DNA of 64,000 nt from Candidatus Dependentiae bacterium. GTDB taxonomy: Bacteria > Babelota > Babeliae > Babelales > UBA12411. A program made the position numbers and the translations under genes. The stretch spans positions 62,001 through 126,000 of the forward strand of contig DOJW01000007.1 of assembly GCA_003511165.1 (NCBI GenBank), written 5' to 3'. Below, in pieces: positions 54,085 through 63,184 of the stretch (its first letter is position 1; every line of letters begins with the position of its first letter). Under the pieces are notes generated by a model. It saw nothing but the letters and a program-made list of their open reading frames with translations, searched no databases and was not told the DNA's origin.

Positions 54085-56172
54085 TTAAGCGTTTATCTCT
54101 TTTATCAAAGCGTCCATATTTGGTTTGCGTCCTAAAAAATTCTCTAGCAAAATATTTGGATCTACGCTTCCGCCTTTTGCCAAAATTTCATCTGCGAATT
54201 TTCGCCCCATCTTTTGATCGAGCAAACCATGTTTCTTAATAAAATCAAACAGATCAAGTGAATAAACAAATGACCACATGTAACAATAATATGCAGAATC
54301 ATAACCAACTAAATGCCCAAAAGATGCCTGGTCATGAGTTTGTGGTTCATATGCTATACCAATTGAATATTTATCATAGAGATCTTCTACTATCTTGCTA
54401 GTTTCTTTCACCGCACCTTCACCATAAATATTCAGTGAAATCGAAGCCAAAATAGCCTGCCGGTTTATAAAAAATCCCATATCAAAATTTTTCAATTTAA
54501 CTTTTTTATCAATAAGATCATCTGGCAATGGCTCACCCGTTTTATAATGTGATGAAACTTTTTTAAGCATCTCTTTATCCCACATCCACTCTTCAAACAT
54601 TTGTGATGGCATCTCACTAAAATCTATCTTTGTTGCTTCACTGGAAAAAGATGCTAAATCTGTAGATCCAAGAAGAAAATGCATCGCATGCCCAAACTCA
54701 TGAAATAAACATGTTACGTCATCATGTTTTAAAAGCGCAGGTTTATCCTTTGTTGATTTTGGGTAATTCGCAATAATAATCGCAACTGATGGTCTTATGA
54801 CTGAATTACCTTTTTCATCCATATACTTAATAGATTGAACTATACCACCATGACAAGCATGAGAAAATTTACCTTCGCGAGGATGCAAATCTAATAAAAT
54901 AAAACCTCTAAATTTATTACTATCACTATCAAATGCTTTAATTACCTTAACTTCTTTATCCCATAACCCTTTAGGTTGTACAATCTCAAATTTCAATCCT
55001 AAAAACTTTTGGTATATTGCAAAAATTCCATCTATTGTTTTTTCAAGAGGGAAATATTCTGACAACTTGGTTTCATCCAAATCAAAATGCTTCTTTTTAT
55101 ACTCATTAATAACATAATGCACATCCCAAGGCTTTATTTTTCCATCCTTTGTCAAACAAACACCATCAGGTAGATCACAGATCCAGCTTTTAATTTCTTT
55201 TTTAGCCTTATCTTCAATAATTGCGCGCAAATCAAAAAGAAATTTATCTACATTTTCCGGAGATTTTGCCATCGCAGAATTCAACTCTAAATGCGCATAA
55301 CTTTTAAAACCTATCTTCTTAGCAATAGCGTCGCGAATTTTTATAATTTTTTCTAAAATTTCTACATTCTTAGGATAAGCCCTATTTTCAAAAGCTAAAT
55401 AAAATCGCTTCCTTGTATCTTCAACTTTACAATTTTCTCTAACTGCAAAACGTGTTGGTTCATCACAACGTAAAATGTATTTACCATCTTTATCTATTTT
55501 TAAACCAGAAATCAAATCTTCCGAAAGCCCCTCTAAAGCACTTTTATCAACCGCTATAAAACTCTTATCCTCTGCAACATTAGTCTCAAACTCAAGCACT
55601 AAAGATATTACCTCTTTTTTTAACTTTTGGACTTCTTCAAACTTTTCATCAGATAAATCTAACCCTGCACAAACAAAATCTTTCATCTTTTCTTCTAGAA
55701 AATATTTCTGACTTTCATTTAAGTTTTCAGATTTAGCATTACCATCTACATATTTTTTAAATGCCTTGTAAAAATTTTTACTATAAAAAAGATCTATCCC
55801 TATTTTTTGAATTTCATTTACATTCTTTTGACATTCGGCCCTAACATCTTTTTTGGGACTAACAAGTAAAAGAGCGTAAAATAACTTCATCCGCTCACTA
55901 TAATAATCAAAAACTCTATCAAAAGCCCTGGCCGTATTTTCAAAAGATCTTTGATTGGCGGGGATCTCGATAATTTCGTTCAGTTCTTGGTTTATAACAT
56001 TGCAAGCATGTTCCCTATCAGCTCTAATAGTCGCTACTTTTTTGGGGAAAAATTTTACTAAATCTTTTACCGTTTTGATCTGAGTACCGCTATTCATTTT
56101 TGATCCGGCATTAACACAAATCGGAAAAAGTAAAATTGCAATGGCAGATTTTTTAATAATATTACTAAGCAT
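54085..56172 (-). CDS. Secreted M3-family oligopeptidase (thimet oligopeptidase/Dcp-like)
   Basis: A 695-residue protein with a signal peptide (KKSAIAILLFPICVNA). The zinc-binding motif HEFGHAMHF at residues 491-499 and the downstream Glu in DFSEMPSQMFEEW match M3 metallopeptidases, and the C-terminal helices (GHLVGYDSAYYCYMWS) are typical. These enzymes cut short peptides. Most bacterial M3 enzymes lack a signal peptide, so export here suggests peptide feeding outside the cytoplasm. It lies upstream of the effector-like block on the same strand. Confidence 0.9.
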   Translation of the reverse strand: MLSNIIKKSAIAILLFPICVNAGSKMNSGTQIKTVKDLVKFFPKKVATIRADREHACNVINQELNEIIEIPANQRSFENTARAFDRVFDYYSERMKLFYALLLVSPKKDVRAECQKNVNEIQKIGIDLFYSKNFYKAFKKYVDGNAKSENLNESQKYFLEEKMKDFVCAGLDLSDEKFEEVQKLKKEVISLVLEFETNVAEDKSFIAVDKSALEGLSEDLISGLKIDKDGKYILRCDEPTRFAVRENCKVEDTRKRFYLAFENRAYPKNVEILEKIIKIRDAIAKKIGFKSYAHLELNSAMAKSPENVDKFLFDLRAIIEDKAKKEIKSWICDLPDGVCLTKDGKIKPWDVHYVINEYKKKHFDLDETKLSEYFPLEKTIDGIFAIYQKFLGLKFEIVQPKGLWDKEVKVIKAFDSDSNKFRGFILLDLHPREGKFSHACHGGIVQSIKYMDEKGNSVIRPSVAIIIANYPKSTKDKPALLKHDDVTCLFHEFGHAMHFLLGSTDLASFSSEATKIDFSEMPSQMFEEWMWDKEMLKKVSSHYKTGEPLPDDLIDKKVKLKNFDMGFFINRQAILASISLNIYGEGAVKETSKIVEDLYDKYSIGIAYEPQTHDQASFGHLVGYDSAYYCYMWSFVYSLDLFDFIKKHGLLDQKMGRKFADEILAKGGSVDPNILLENFLGRKPNMDALIKEINA

Positions 56173-56277
56173 TCAAACCCTTTAATTAGATACATCAAAC
56201 TCTAAGATATTTTCAATCTGTTCAAGAATAAAATATAAACTTAAGTTTAGCAAAAAAGGAAAATCCTAAAACTAAAA

Positions 56278-56300
56278 AAGGCCTGGAAAAATCCAAGCCA
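56278..56300 (-). terminator. Terminator after the DUF378-like gene
   Basis: On the minus strand GGCTTGGA pairs with TCCAGGCC (one G-U pair) and a T-run follows. It is 27 bases past the stop at 56327. Confidence 0.7.
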
Positions 56301-56326
56301 TTTTTAGTAATAAAATAGAATTTAGT

Positions 56327-56551
56327 TTACTTGCATGAGGTGCAATGACAAGAACCTGCAAATAAAGTCAAAATGGTAAGAATTCCACTTACAGCTATAA
56401 GGCCGTAAATAATTTTATCTAAATAAGGAACTGATGGAACAGCTTTAGCTAAGCTTTCAACAATATCTAATCCGAAAAATGCCTTTAATCCCCAATTGAT
56501 AGCACCAACTCCACTCAACAAATATGCAAGCCATGAACAACACTTCATCAT
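56327..56551 (-). CDS. DUF378-family small membrane protein
   Basis: A 74-residue protein with two helices, beginning WLAYLLSGVGAINWGLKAFFG, where the GAINWGL block is typical of DUF378 (YuzA). A Cys-rich tail (CHCTSCK) is unusual for the family and could bind metal. Function unknown. Confidence 0.75.
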   Translation of the reverse strand: MMKCCSWLAYLLSGVGAINWGLKAFFGLDIVESLAKAVPSVPYLDKIIYGLIAVSGILTILTLFAGSCHCTSCK

Positions 56552-56668
56552 AAAAGCTCTCCTTTAATTTAGAAGCTTCGACATACAAACTAAAACAAAA
56601 TTAACGCTAAACAGTCGTTAATTTAACTTTTCGATCATAAATTAATCAAAAATAAAAAATCAAGAATA

Positions 56669-57376
56669 TCAATACAATTTTAAAGATTTAGCTTTTTTTG
56701 AAACCCAATTTTTAACACTTGACCACCAAGAATATATAGAAATTTCTTTGCTACCATTTTTTTTACGCGATTCACTTTTTTTATCAACTTTATGGGAAAA
56801 TGTATTCATACTTACCAATTTTTCAATTTCTCCTTCAAGCAAGCTCTTATTGGTAAATGCATAATTTTTAGGAATTATAAGCAAATCACCCTTAAAAAAT
56901 AGTATGAAAGGAGAAACTTCGTTATTTTGATCTTTAATTGTTGCCAAAAATTGTAAAAATTCAACAATGTTATTTTTCATTAATACAGAATTATCCAAAG
57001 AATTAGGCGCCGACTGCGAAATAACAAGTAAATCGGTAATCAATTTTTCCAAAAGATCTGTGTTCTCATTTATATCTATAGAAACAAATTTCACTTTATG
57101 ACGAAAGATCTCTGCCAACTGTTGAAAATCAAAATCATTTTTACTAACAGAGGAATAAAATTTTGCCACTACCGGAAGAGGATTTGAAATCACTTCTTCT
57201 TCAAAAACATCTATGTCATTAACTTTCACAACAAAACTATCATAACCTTTTTGCGTCAATTCAAAAGACCGATTAGATAAATTATCAAAGATAGGATTAA
57301 GTAATCCTTCATAAGAAAAAATATTAGAGGAAAAAACAAGGGTAAAAAAGACCACAAATTTAAAAATCTTATTCAT
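56669..57376 (-). CDS. Secreted thioredoxin-fold-like protein without CxxC
   Basis: A 235-residue protein with a signal peptide (KFVVFFTLVFSSNIFS). Residues 60-170 resemble a thioredoxin domain: PLPVVAKFYSSVSK, VKFVSIDINEN and SPFILFFKGD. The usual CxxC is replaced by SSVSK, so redox activity is unlikely. The C-terminal part is basic. It may bind or chaperone proteins in the periplasm. Neighbour of a TPR lipoprotein gene upstream on the same strand. Confidence 0.55.
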   Translation of the reverse strand: MNKIFKFVVFFTLVFSSNIFSYEGLLNPIFDNLSNRSFELTQKGYDSFVVKVNDIDVFEEEVISNPLPVVAKFYSSVSKNDFDFQQLAEIFRHKVKFVSIDINENTDLLEKLITDLLVISQSAPNSLDNSVLMKNNIVEFLQFLATIKDQNNEVSPFILFFKGDLLIIPKNYAFTNKSLLEGEIEKLVSMNTFSHKVDKKSESRKKNGSKEISIYSWWSSVKNWVSKKAKSLKLY

Positions 57377-57516
57377 AAAAAAGAATTCTATATTTTAAAA
57401 ATTTTATTTTAGTATTGCCCCACCAACCCTTATTCATGATTTCATATTAAGAGAAAATTAGTTTCGAAATCAATATTAAATTTTAATTGATTAAAAAGAC
57501 TTAAGAAATGCCGTTT

Positions 57517-58197
57517 TTAAGCCTGCCTTTTATTTAATCTTTTTTTTAAATCAATAGCACCTAAATGTTTAGGCTCTAAAAATAAAACAATATCCGCTTC
57601 TTTTTTCGCCAAAGCATAATTTTTCAAAAATTCTTTAGATAAATAAGCAAGATAAAAATGTGCATCCAAATAATTCGGTGCAATTTCAATAGCCTTTAAA
57701 AAAGCTTCCTTTGCTTTAACAAATTCTTTGCTTATTATAAAAAATCGCCCCTCGTTTACCAATGCCACTTCAGGAGTAAAATAATCTTTATTATTTTCCA
57801 AATGCTTCCAAATTTCTAATCCCTTATCCCCCTCACCAATTTGAGAAAGTAAACATGCATAATTATTTAAAACCTCACACCTTAACTTTGGTTGCATATT
57901 TTTATTTAAAAGTTTTTCAAAAATATTTTTTGCCTCCTCATACTGTCTTAATTTAAAAAACAAAGATGCTTTTAATGCAATAAAATCAACGCGATTTTCT
58001 TGTGCAATTGCACTATCAAGATAGGAAATAGCGGTTTTTATAGCCTGTTCGTTTTGAGGATATTCATCAAGAGCAAGCAATGCCATTTTATAAGAAGTTT
58101 CAGCACTATTTTTTTTATTTTCCTGCTTCGCACACCCCGATAAAAAAAACAAGCCTAATAAGAGCAAAAATATATTTATAAAGATTTTGATACTCAT
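57517..58197 (-). CDS. TPR-repeat lipoprotein
   Basis: A 226-residue protein with a lipobox (FLSGC at about residue 18-22) and about four TPR-like helical pairs (IDFALKAS and AKEAFLKAIEIAPNYLDAH are typical). Such lipoproteins assist envelope complexes, for example PilW in type IV pilus systems, so a link to the pseudopilin genes is possible but unproven. Divergent from dnaA. Confidence 0.75.
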   Translation of the reverse strand: MSIKIFINIFLLLLGLFFLSGCAKQENKKNSAETSYKMALLALDEYPQNEQAIKTAISYLDSAIAQENRVDFIALKASLFFKLRQYEEAKNIFEKLLNKNMQPKLRCEVLNNYACLLSQIGEGDKGLEIWKHLENNKDYFTPEVALVNEGRFFIISKEFVKAKEAFLKAIEIAPNYLDAHFYLAYLSKEFLKNYALAKKEADIVLFLEPKHLGAIDLKKRLNKRQA

Positions 58198-58310
58198 AAA
58201 ATCTCCTCTTTGATATAATTTTTTATCACTTAAAAAATAACTCTATTAATTAACAAAATTTAGATTTAAATTTATGCAAAATTAAAAATAAATGCTACAG
58301 AGGCTAAAAC

Positions 58311-59759
58311 GTGCAACTAGTTTGGAATGAATTTTTAAAAATCATCGAAAAAGAAGCTGGTAATCAAGTTGTAGAAACTTGGTTTAAGGCGGTTACTTTA
58401 GAACAATGGAATAAAGAAACAAATTCGGCATTTCTTCTTATGCCCAATCCCTTTGTGCAAAAATGGATTGAAGAACATTATTCTGAATTAATAAAAATGC
58501 ATCTAAGTCGTCTTCTATGCGCTAAAAACCTTACCCTATTTTTAACTTGCAAAAAAGATGAAAAAAAACTTATACCTGCATCACACCTACAAAAACAAAT
58601 CTTAATAAATACTAATGACGAACTTTTTGCAGCTTCATCAGAAATAAAACAAATTTTAAACCAATCACTTGAAAAGACAAACAAGTCAACAGCTCTACAA
58701 ATCAAACCACAAAATTCAATTGTCAAAAGAAAAAAGAATTTTAATAAATTAAATGAAATTCATACTTTTGATTCATTTGTAGTCGGCCCCAATAATGCAT
58801 TAGCTCATGCTGCAGCACTTGCCGTCTCGCAAAAACCTGGAATAGTTTATAATCCTCTTTTTATTTACGGAGGCACCGGTCTTGGCAAAACACATTTACT
58901 CCATGCGATCGGTAATGAAGCAAAAAAATTAAATCCTTCCTGTTTTGTTTACTATGAAACATCGGACAACTTTATTTATGAATTTGTAAATTCAATAAAA
59001 ACAGATCAGGTCAGATTATTTAGAGAAAAATATCAAAAAGCAGATATTTTACTGCTTGATGACATTCAATTTTTTTCAAAAAAGGAACAAACACAAGAGG
59101 CATTCTTCCACATCTTTGACAGCCTTCAGCAACACAACAAACAAGTCGTTTTTTCAAGCGATACTGCACCAAAAGACATTTCAGGACTTCAAGACAGACT
59201 CAAATCTCGGCTTCAAAGTGGATTAATCGCGGACATTTATATGCCAACATTTGAAACTAAAATGGCAATTTTAAATAAAAAGGCAGCTTTTCACTCCGTC
59301 GTTCTAAATGAAGAAGTTACAAAATTTATAGCATCCAAACCTGCATCTAGCATTCGCGAACTAGAAGGTTATTTAATAAGACTGTCCGCCATGTCTTCAT
59401 TGACTACTCAAGCAATTTCACTTGAGCTTGCAAAACAAATTTTAAAAGAAGATAACATTGAAGAAAAACAAAATGTATCCGCGGAAACAATAATAAAAGC
59501 CGTAGCAAAATACTACACACTAAGTGTGTCAGATTTGAAATCAAAAAGCAGAAATAAAAAATTAGCATTCGCCAGACAAATCGTTTTTTATATGATGAAA
59601 AAATTTACACTCTATTCTTTGCAGTCTATTGGTGAATATTTAGGTAAAAAAGATCATACAACTGTGCTTCATGCAATTACCAAAATAGAAAGATTAAAAG
59701 AGAATGATCAAAATGTTACAACAAAGCTGAAAGCTATCGAAAATTTAATTCTTAAATAA
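58311..59759 (+). CDS. dnaA: Chromosomal replication initiator DnaA
   Basis: A 482-residue DnaA. N-terminal domain (MQLVWNEFLKIIEKEAG), AAA+ domain with Walker A GGTGLGKTHLLHAIG and DILLLDDIQFF, and the DNA-binding signature KKDHTTVLHAI at the C-terminus. The start is GTG with GAGG eight bases upstream. DnaA-box sequences (TTATCCACA or close) were not seen in the 113-base upstream gap or elsewhere in the intergenic regions, so oriC is not identified here. dnaN-recF are about 43 kb away. Confidence 0.97.
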   Translation: MQLVWNEFLKIIEKEAGNQVVETWFKAVTLEQWNKETNSAFLLMPNPFVQKWIEEHYSELIKMHLSRLLCAKNLTLFLTCKKDEKKLIPASHLQKQILINTNDELFAASSEIKQILNQSLEKTNKSTALQIKPQNSIVKRKKNFNKLNEIHTFDSFVVGPNNALAHAAALAVSQKPGIVYNPLFIYGGTGLGKTHLLHAIGNEAKKLNPSCFVYYETSDNFIYEFVNSIKTDQVRLFREKYQKADILLLDDIQFFSKKEQTQEAFFHIFDSLQQHNKQVVFSSDTAPKDISGLQDRLKSRLQSGLIADIYMPTFETKMAILNKKAAFHSVVLNEEVTKFIASKPASSIRELEGYLIRLSAMSSLTTQAISLELAKQILKEDNIEEKQNVSAETIIKAVAKYYTLSVSDLKSKSRNKKLAFARQIVFYMMKKFTLYSLQSIGEYLGKKDHTTVLHAITKIERLKENDQNVTTKLKAIENLILK

Positions 59760-59817
59760 ATTTATTCAATTAACCAAGATAAATCTGATACGATAAAAAA
59801 ATTAAAAGGAGAACAAA

Positions 59818-60732
59818 ATGAAAAATTTTAAAATTGTATTAACATCTTTCTTGTCAATTTTAACATGTTTATTGCTTAGTAGTTGCTATAAATACCCAAA
59901 ACCACCCGCAATGATCGAAAAAGAAAAAGAAGTCGATCGAGAAAAACGAAAATTAGATTTCTTAGTAGAAAATACAAATACCTCAACTTTGTTTATTACA
60001 TGCTTTTATTACGCAAAACCATCTACGAATTTACGATGGGAATGGAGAAAAACACAAGTATTAGAAGTAGGACCAAATAAAACAACTTCTATAAAAATAG
60101 GTTTTATACCAAGTAAAGAAGATTACGACGATATATACGGTTATTTAGGAATATTTGATACTAAAACAAAAGCCGAAGATGCTATTTTCGAACTCACCGC
60201 CGATGAAAATAAAGCCGACCTTGATAGATTGAGTAGATTAAAAGGCGAAAAAGTAGTTTTATATACCATAAAATATGGACTTGAGACTCTGAACACTTAT
60301 AGATTCGACCCGCTACAACAAGGTCAAATCCCTGAACTTGATTTTTACTTAACAAATAAAACAGGCGCAAACCTCTACATAAACCTATTTGCATATGAAC
60401 AAGAAGAAGGGCAACCAATGTGGGAATTTGATAGAAACGGCCCTATTTTTGCAAAAAATGGAGAAACCATTTTTGTTGATGTCGATACCATTAAAAACAG
60501 CTATTCTCGTCAAAATGTTCGTGGCTACCTTGCAGCCTTCGAAGAAAATGAAAAAACAATAGCTGAAAATTCTAGCTATGAACTACTAAAACCGGAAAAT
60601 AAAATAAATCTTGGATATCTAAGCGAACTCAATAGCGGTACCGTAATTTTAACCGCCAAAAAATATGGAATTTTAACGAGTGAAAAAGATTCTAGATACC
60701 CAGCAATAGAATTTACAGTAAAAAATAAGTAA
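59818..60732 (+). CDS. Lipoprotein with duplicated beta-rich domain, unknown
   Basis: A 304-residue protein with a lipobox (LLLSSC at residues 18-23). The mature part has two similar beta-rich units of about 120 residues: first LDFLVENTNTSTLFITCF, then LDFYLTNKTGANLYINLF, each ending with a KYGL/KYGI stretch. No known family recognised. It follows dnaA after 58 bases on the same strand, separated from rsmH downstream by 88 bases. Confidence 0.65.
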   Translation: MKNFKIVLTSFLSILTCLLLSSCYKYPKPPAMIEKEKEVDREKRKLDFLVENTNTSTLFITCFYYAKPSTNLRWEWRKTQVLEVGPNKTTSIKIGFIPSKEDYDDIYGYLGIFDTKTKAEDAIFELTADENKADLDRLSRLKGEKVVLYTIKYGLETLNTYRFDPLQQGQIPELDFYLTNKTGANLYINLFAYEQEEGQPMWEFDRNGPIFAKNGETIFVDVDTIKNSYSRQNVRGYLAAFEENEKTIAENSSYELLKPENKINLGYLSELNSGTVILTAKKYGILTSEKDSRYPAIEFTVKNK

Positions 60733-60820
60733 TTTTTTAGCTTTTTTAAGCTTATTTAAACATTTTTAAATAATTCATCTATAATAAAAATCTAAAAAAA
60801 TAATTAAATTTAAGGTTTTT

Positions 60821-61774
60821 ATGCAATTTATGGAAAATTTAAAAGAAACAAGCTCAAAAACGTCTAATTTCGACAATTCTTCAACAAAACTACTCCACAC
60901 TCCGGTTTTGGTAAAAGAAGTTTTGGAAAATCTCAATATAAAACCAAATGGTATTTATGTTGATGCAACATTCGGCTGCGGAGGCCATACTAAAGCTATT
61001 TTAGAAGCCGAAAAAACATGTCGCGTCATAGCTTTAGACTGGGATCTCTCAACTATTGAACAAAACGGCCCTATTTTTAAAGAAATTTATGGAGATCGTA
61101 TTCAGATGATATGGGGTAATTTTTCACACCTTTATCGTCTCCTCAAAAAAGAAAAAATTAAATCTGTTGATGGAATTTTAGCGGACTTTGGAACATCTCA
61201 ACTTCAGATAAATCAAACCGATGGACTGTCTTTTCAAAAAGATTCTCCTCTTGATATGCGAATGTCAAAAGCTCACAATTATTACAATGCTAAATTCGTA
61301 GTTAACCGCTACTCTGAGCGAGATTTAATTAAAATACTTTTCGAATTTGGTGAAGAAATTCATGCAAAAAAAATTGCGCGCACTATAGTCAAAGAACGAC
61401 AAAATCAAGAAATCGATACAACATTGCAACTTGCAAGTTTAATAGAAAAAGTTGTTCCAATAAATTCAAAAAATTATAGAATCCACCCTGCAACAAAAAC
61501 TTTCCAAGCCCTTCGAATTTATGTAAATAAAGAACTTGAAAATATCGAGTTATTCCTACCTGCAACGCTTCACTTTTTAAACAATGAAGGAAGATTGGCT
61601 TGCATTAGTTTTCACTCGCTTGAAGATCGAATTGTGAAAAATTTTATAAAAGAAAACAGCGCAAAATTATTAAACTTAACTCCAAAACCAATAACCGCAT
61701 CGGATGAGGAAATAGAACAAAATAGATCTTCTCGTTCTGCTAAATTAAGAGTTGCACAAAAAATAATTTTTTAA
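60821..61774 (+). CDS. rsmH: 16S rRNA m4C1402 methyltransferase RsmH (MraW)
   Basis: A 317-residue methyltransferase: HTPVLVKEVL at the start, SAM-binding VDATFGCGGHTKAIL, LADFGTSQLQIN and the C-terminal ISFHSLEDRIVKNF and SRSAKLRVAQK. It methylates C1402 of 16S rRNA in the small subunit. It is often the second gene of the dcw cell-wall cluster, but no cell-wall gene follows here, so the cluster is broken up or absent. Confidence 0.96.
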   Translation: MQFMENLKETSSKTSNFDNSSTKLLHTPVLVKEVLENLNIKPNGIYVDATFGCGGHTKAILEAEKTCRVIALDWDLSTIEQNGPIFKEIYGDRIQMIWGNFSHLYRLLKKEKIKSVDGILADFGTSQLQINQTDGLSFQKDSPLDMRMSKAHNYYNAKFVVNRYSERDLIKILFEFGEEIHAKKIARTIVKERQNQEIDTTLQLASLIEKVVPINSKNYRIHPATKTFQALRIYVNKELENIELFLPATLHFLNNEGRLACISFHSLEDRIVKNFIKENSAKLLNLTPKPITASDEEIEQNRSSRSAKLRVAQKIIF

Positions 61775-61907
61775 CTGTTATTGACAAAAAATTCATTAAT
61801 ATTTAAATTGTTAACAATTCAAGATCAAACTAAGCTTTTGATCGATGAAATTAGTAAGTGTAAATGTTATAAGTCCGACAAATATTTGCTTCTGTGGAGA
61901 TATTATA

Positions 61908-62168
61908 ATGGAGATTACAGAAATAAAAGTATTCCCTGCTAAAGAAGGTAGACTAAAAGCATACGCAACAATGGTTTTTGATAACTGTTTTATAATTAGA
62001 GATCTTAAAATCATTGAAAGCGACAAAGGATTGTTCGTATCGATGCCTTCAAGAAGAAAAAAAGATGGTTCTTTTAAAGACATTGTTCATCCATTAAATT
62101 CTGAAACACGAAAAATGATTGAAGACAAGGTAATAGAAGAATATAAAAAGGTAGCAGAGCAAGGATAA
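61908..62168 (+). CDS. spoVG: SpoVG-family RNA/DNA-binding protein
   Basis: An 86-residue SpoVG. The start at 61908 (MEITEIKVFPAKEGRLKAY) matches family N-termini and has GGAG seven bases upstream; an upstream ATG at 61845 would add 21 unconserved residues. Also seen are GLFVSMPSRRKKDG and DIVHPLNSETR. SpoVG proteins bind nucleic acids and regulate genes in many non-sporulating bacteria. It precedes the tRNA gene by 17 bases. Confidence 0.95.
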   Translation: MEITEIKVFPAKEGRLKAYATMVFDNCFIIRDLKIIESDKGLFVSMPSRRKKDGSFKDIVHPLNSETRKMIEDKVIEEYKKVAEQG

Positions 62169-62185
62169 ATTCCTAAAAATTACGC

Positions 62186-62260
62186 TGGGGCGTGGCCAAG
62201 TGGTAAGGCAGCGGTTTTTGGTACCGCCATTCGGAGGTTCGAATCCTTCCGCCCCAGCCA
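62186..62260 (+). tRNA. tRNA-Gln (anticodon UUG)
   Basis: A 75-base cloverleaf: acceptor TGGGGCG/CGCCCCA, anticodon stem GCGGT/ACCGC, with loop TTTTGGT giving anticodon TTG; T-stem with GGTTCGAATCC. CCA is encoded at 62258-62260. It lies between spoVG and lpxA. Confidence 0.95.
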
Positions 62261-62300
62261 AAGTATTTAATATTTTCACATTTTCTTTTAAGGTCACCAA

Positions 62301-63158
62301 TTGAATAACCAAGACACAAATACTAATTTAAAAAGTTTTATTCCTAATCTTCAAAGTCATTTTGACTTTGAAGATATTTTTTTTAATTCAACAGAAACAT
62401 TTGTTCATCCAACATCTGTCGTAGGAAAAAATGTTCAGTTACAAGATGGCGTAAAAATTGGACCTTATTGTACAATTGTTGGAAACGTAAAAATCGGTAA
62501 AAATACAAAATTATTTTCTCATGTTTCAATCGGTTTTCCAGCACAAGATGTTGGCACACCAAAAAGTCTAGGATCTATCGAAATAGGCGAAAATTGTAAC
62601 ATTCGAGAATTCGTTTCAATACATGCATCTAAAATTGAGAATGATGGTAAAACAATAATCGGTAACAATTGTTACTTAATGGCGTATTCGCACTGCGCTC
62701 ATGATGTTGTTTTAGAAGATAATGTAATCTTAATAAATAATGTAAACCTTGCTGGTCATGTGCACATAGAGCGAAATGCCATTATGATGTCAAATGCAGC
62801 TTCACATCAATTTTGCAAAATTGGAAAATTTAGCTGTGTAACTCCTTTTAGTGCAACAAGACAGGACTTACCTCCTTTTTGTATGTTCACAGGACAACCA
62901 ACACAATTTTCAGGATTAAATAAAGTTGGTTTAAAGCGAGCAGGATTTAGTCAAGAAAATATTGATAACCTAAAACATATCACAAAACTTTTTTATCAAG
63001 ACAAAATTTTATTAGATGAAATAATTAAACAAGCAGAAGAAAATAAGGCATCTTGGGGCAGTGATGCTACTGTTTTAGAATTTATTGAATTCATAAAAAA
63101 CAGTAAGCGCGGGGTTTCAAAGCGCTCAATATCTTACGGACATGATCTTTATTTCTAA
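62301..63158 (+). CDS. lpxA: Acyl-[ACP]-UDP-N-acetylglucosamine O-acyltransferase LpxA
   Basis: A 285-residue left-handed beta helix protein. The hexapeptide repeats (VHPTSVVGKNVQLQDGVKIG onward), the NCYLMAYSHCAHDVVLEDN region with the catalytic His, and SHQFCKIGKFS are typical of LpxA, the first step of lipid A synthesis. It starts with TTG, AAGG seven bases upstream. It is slightly longer than usual (about 260), from an N-terminal extension. A Gfo/Idh-type oxidoreductase follows after 26 bases. Confidence 0.93.
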   Translation: MNNQDTNTNLKSFIPNLQSHFDFEDIFFNSTETFVHPTSVVGKNVQLQDGVKIGPYCTIVGNVKIGKNTKLFSHVSIGFPAQDVGTPKSLGSIEIGENCNIREFVSIHASKIENDGKTIIGNNCYLMAYSHCAHDVVLEDNVILINNVNLAGHVHIERNAIMMSNAASHQFCKIGKFSCVTPFSATRQDLPPFCMFTGQPTQFSGLNKVGLKRAGFSQENIDNLKHITKLFYQDKILLDEIIKQAEENKASWGSDATVLEFIEFIKNSKRGVSKRSISYGHDLYF

Positions 63159-63184
63159 TTTTATTTTTGGGGGATTTTTCAGCA

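Noticed and set aside
58198..58310. oriC next to dnaA
   Set aside because: No DnaA boxes or AT-rich repeat cluster could be seen in this gap.
61908..62168. Evidence of sporulation from spoVG
   Set aside because: SpoVG is widespread in non-sporulating bacteria and no other sporulation gene is present.
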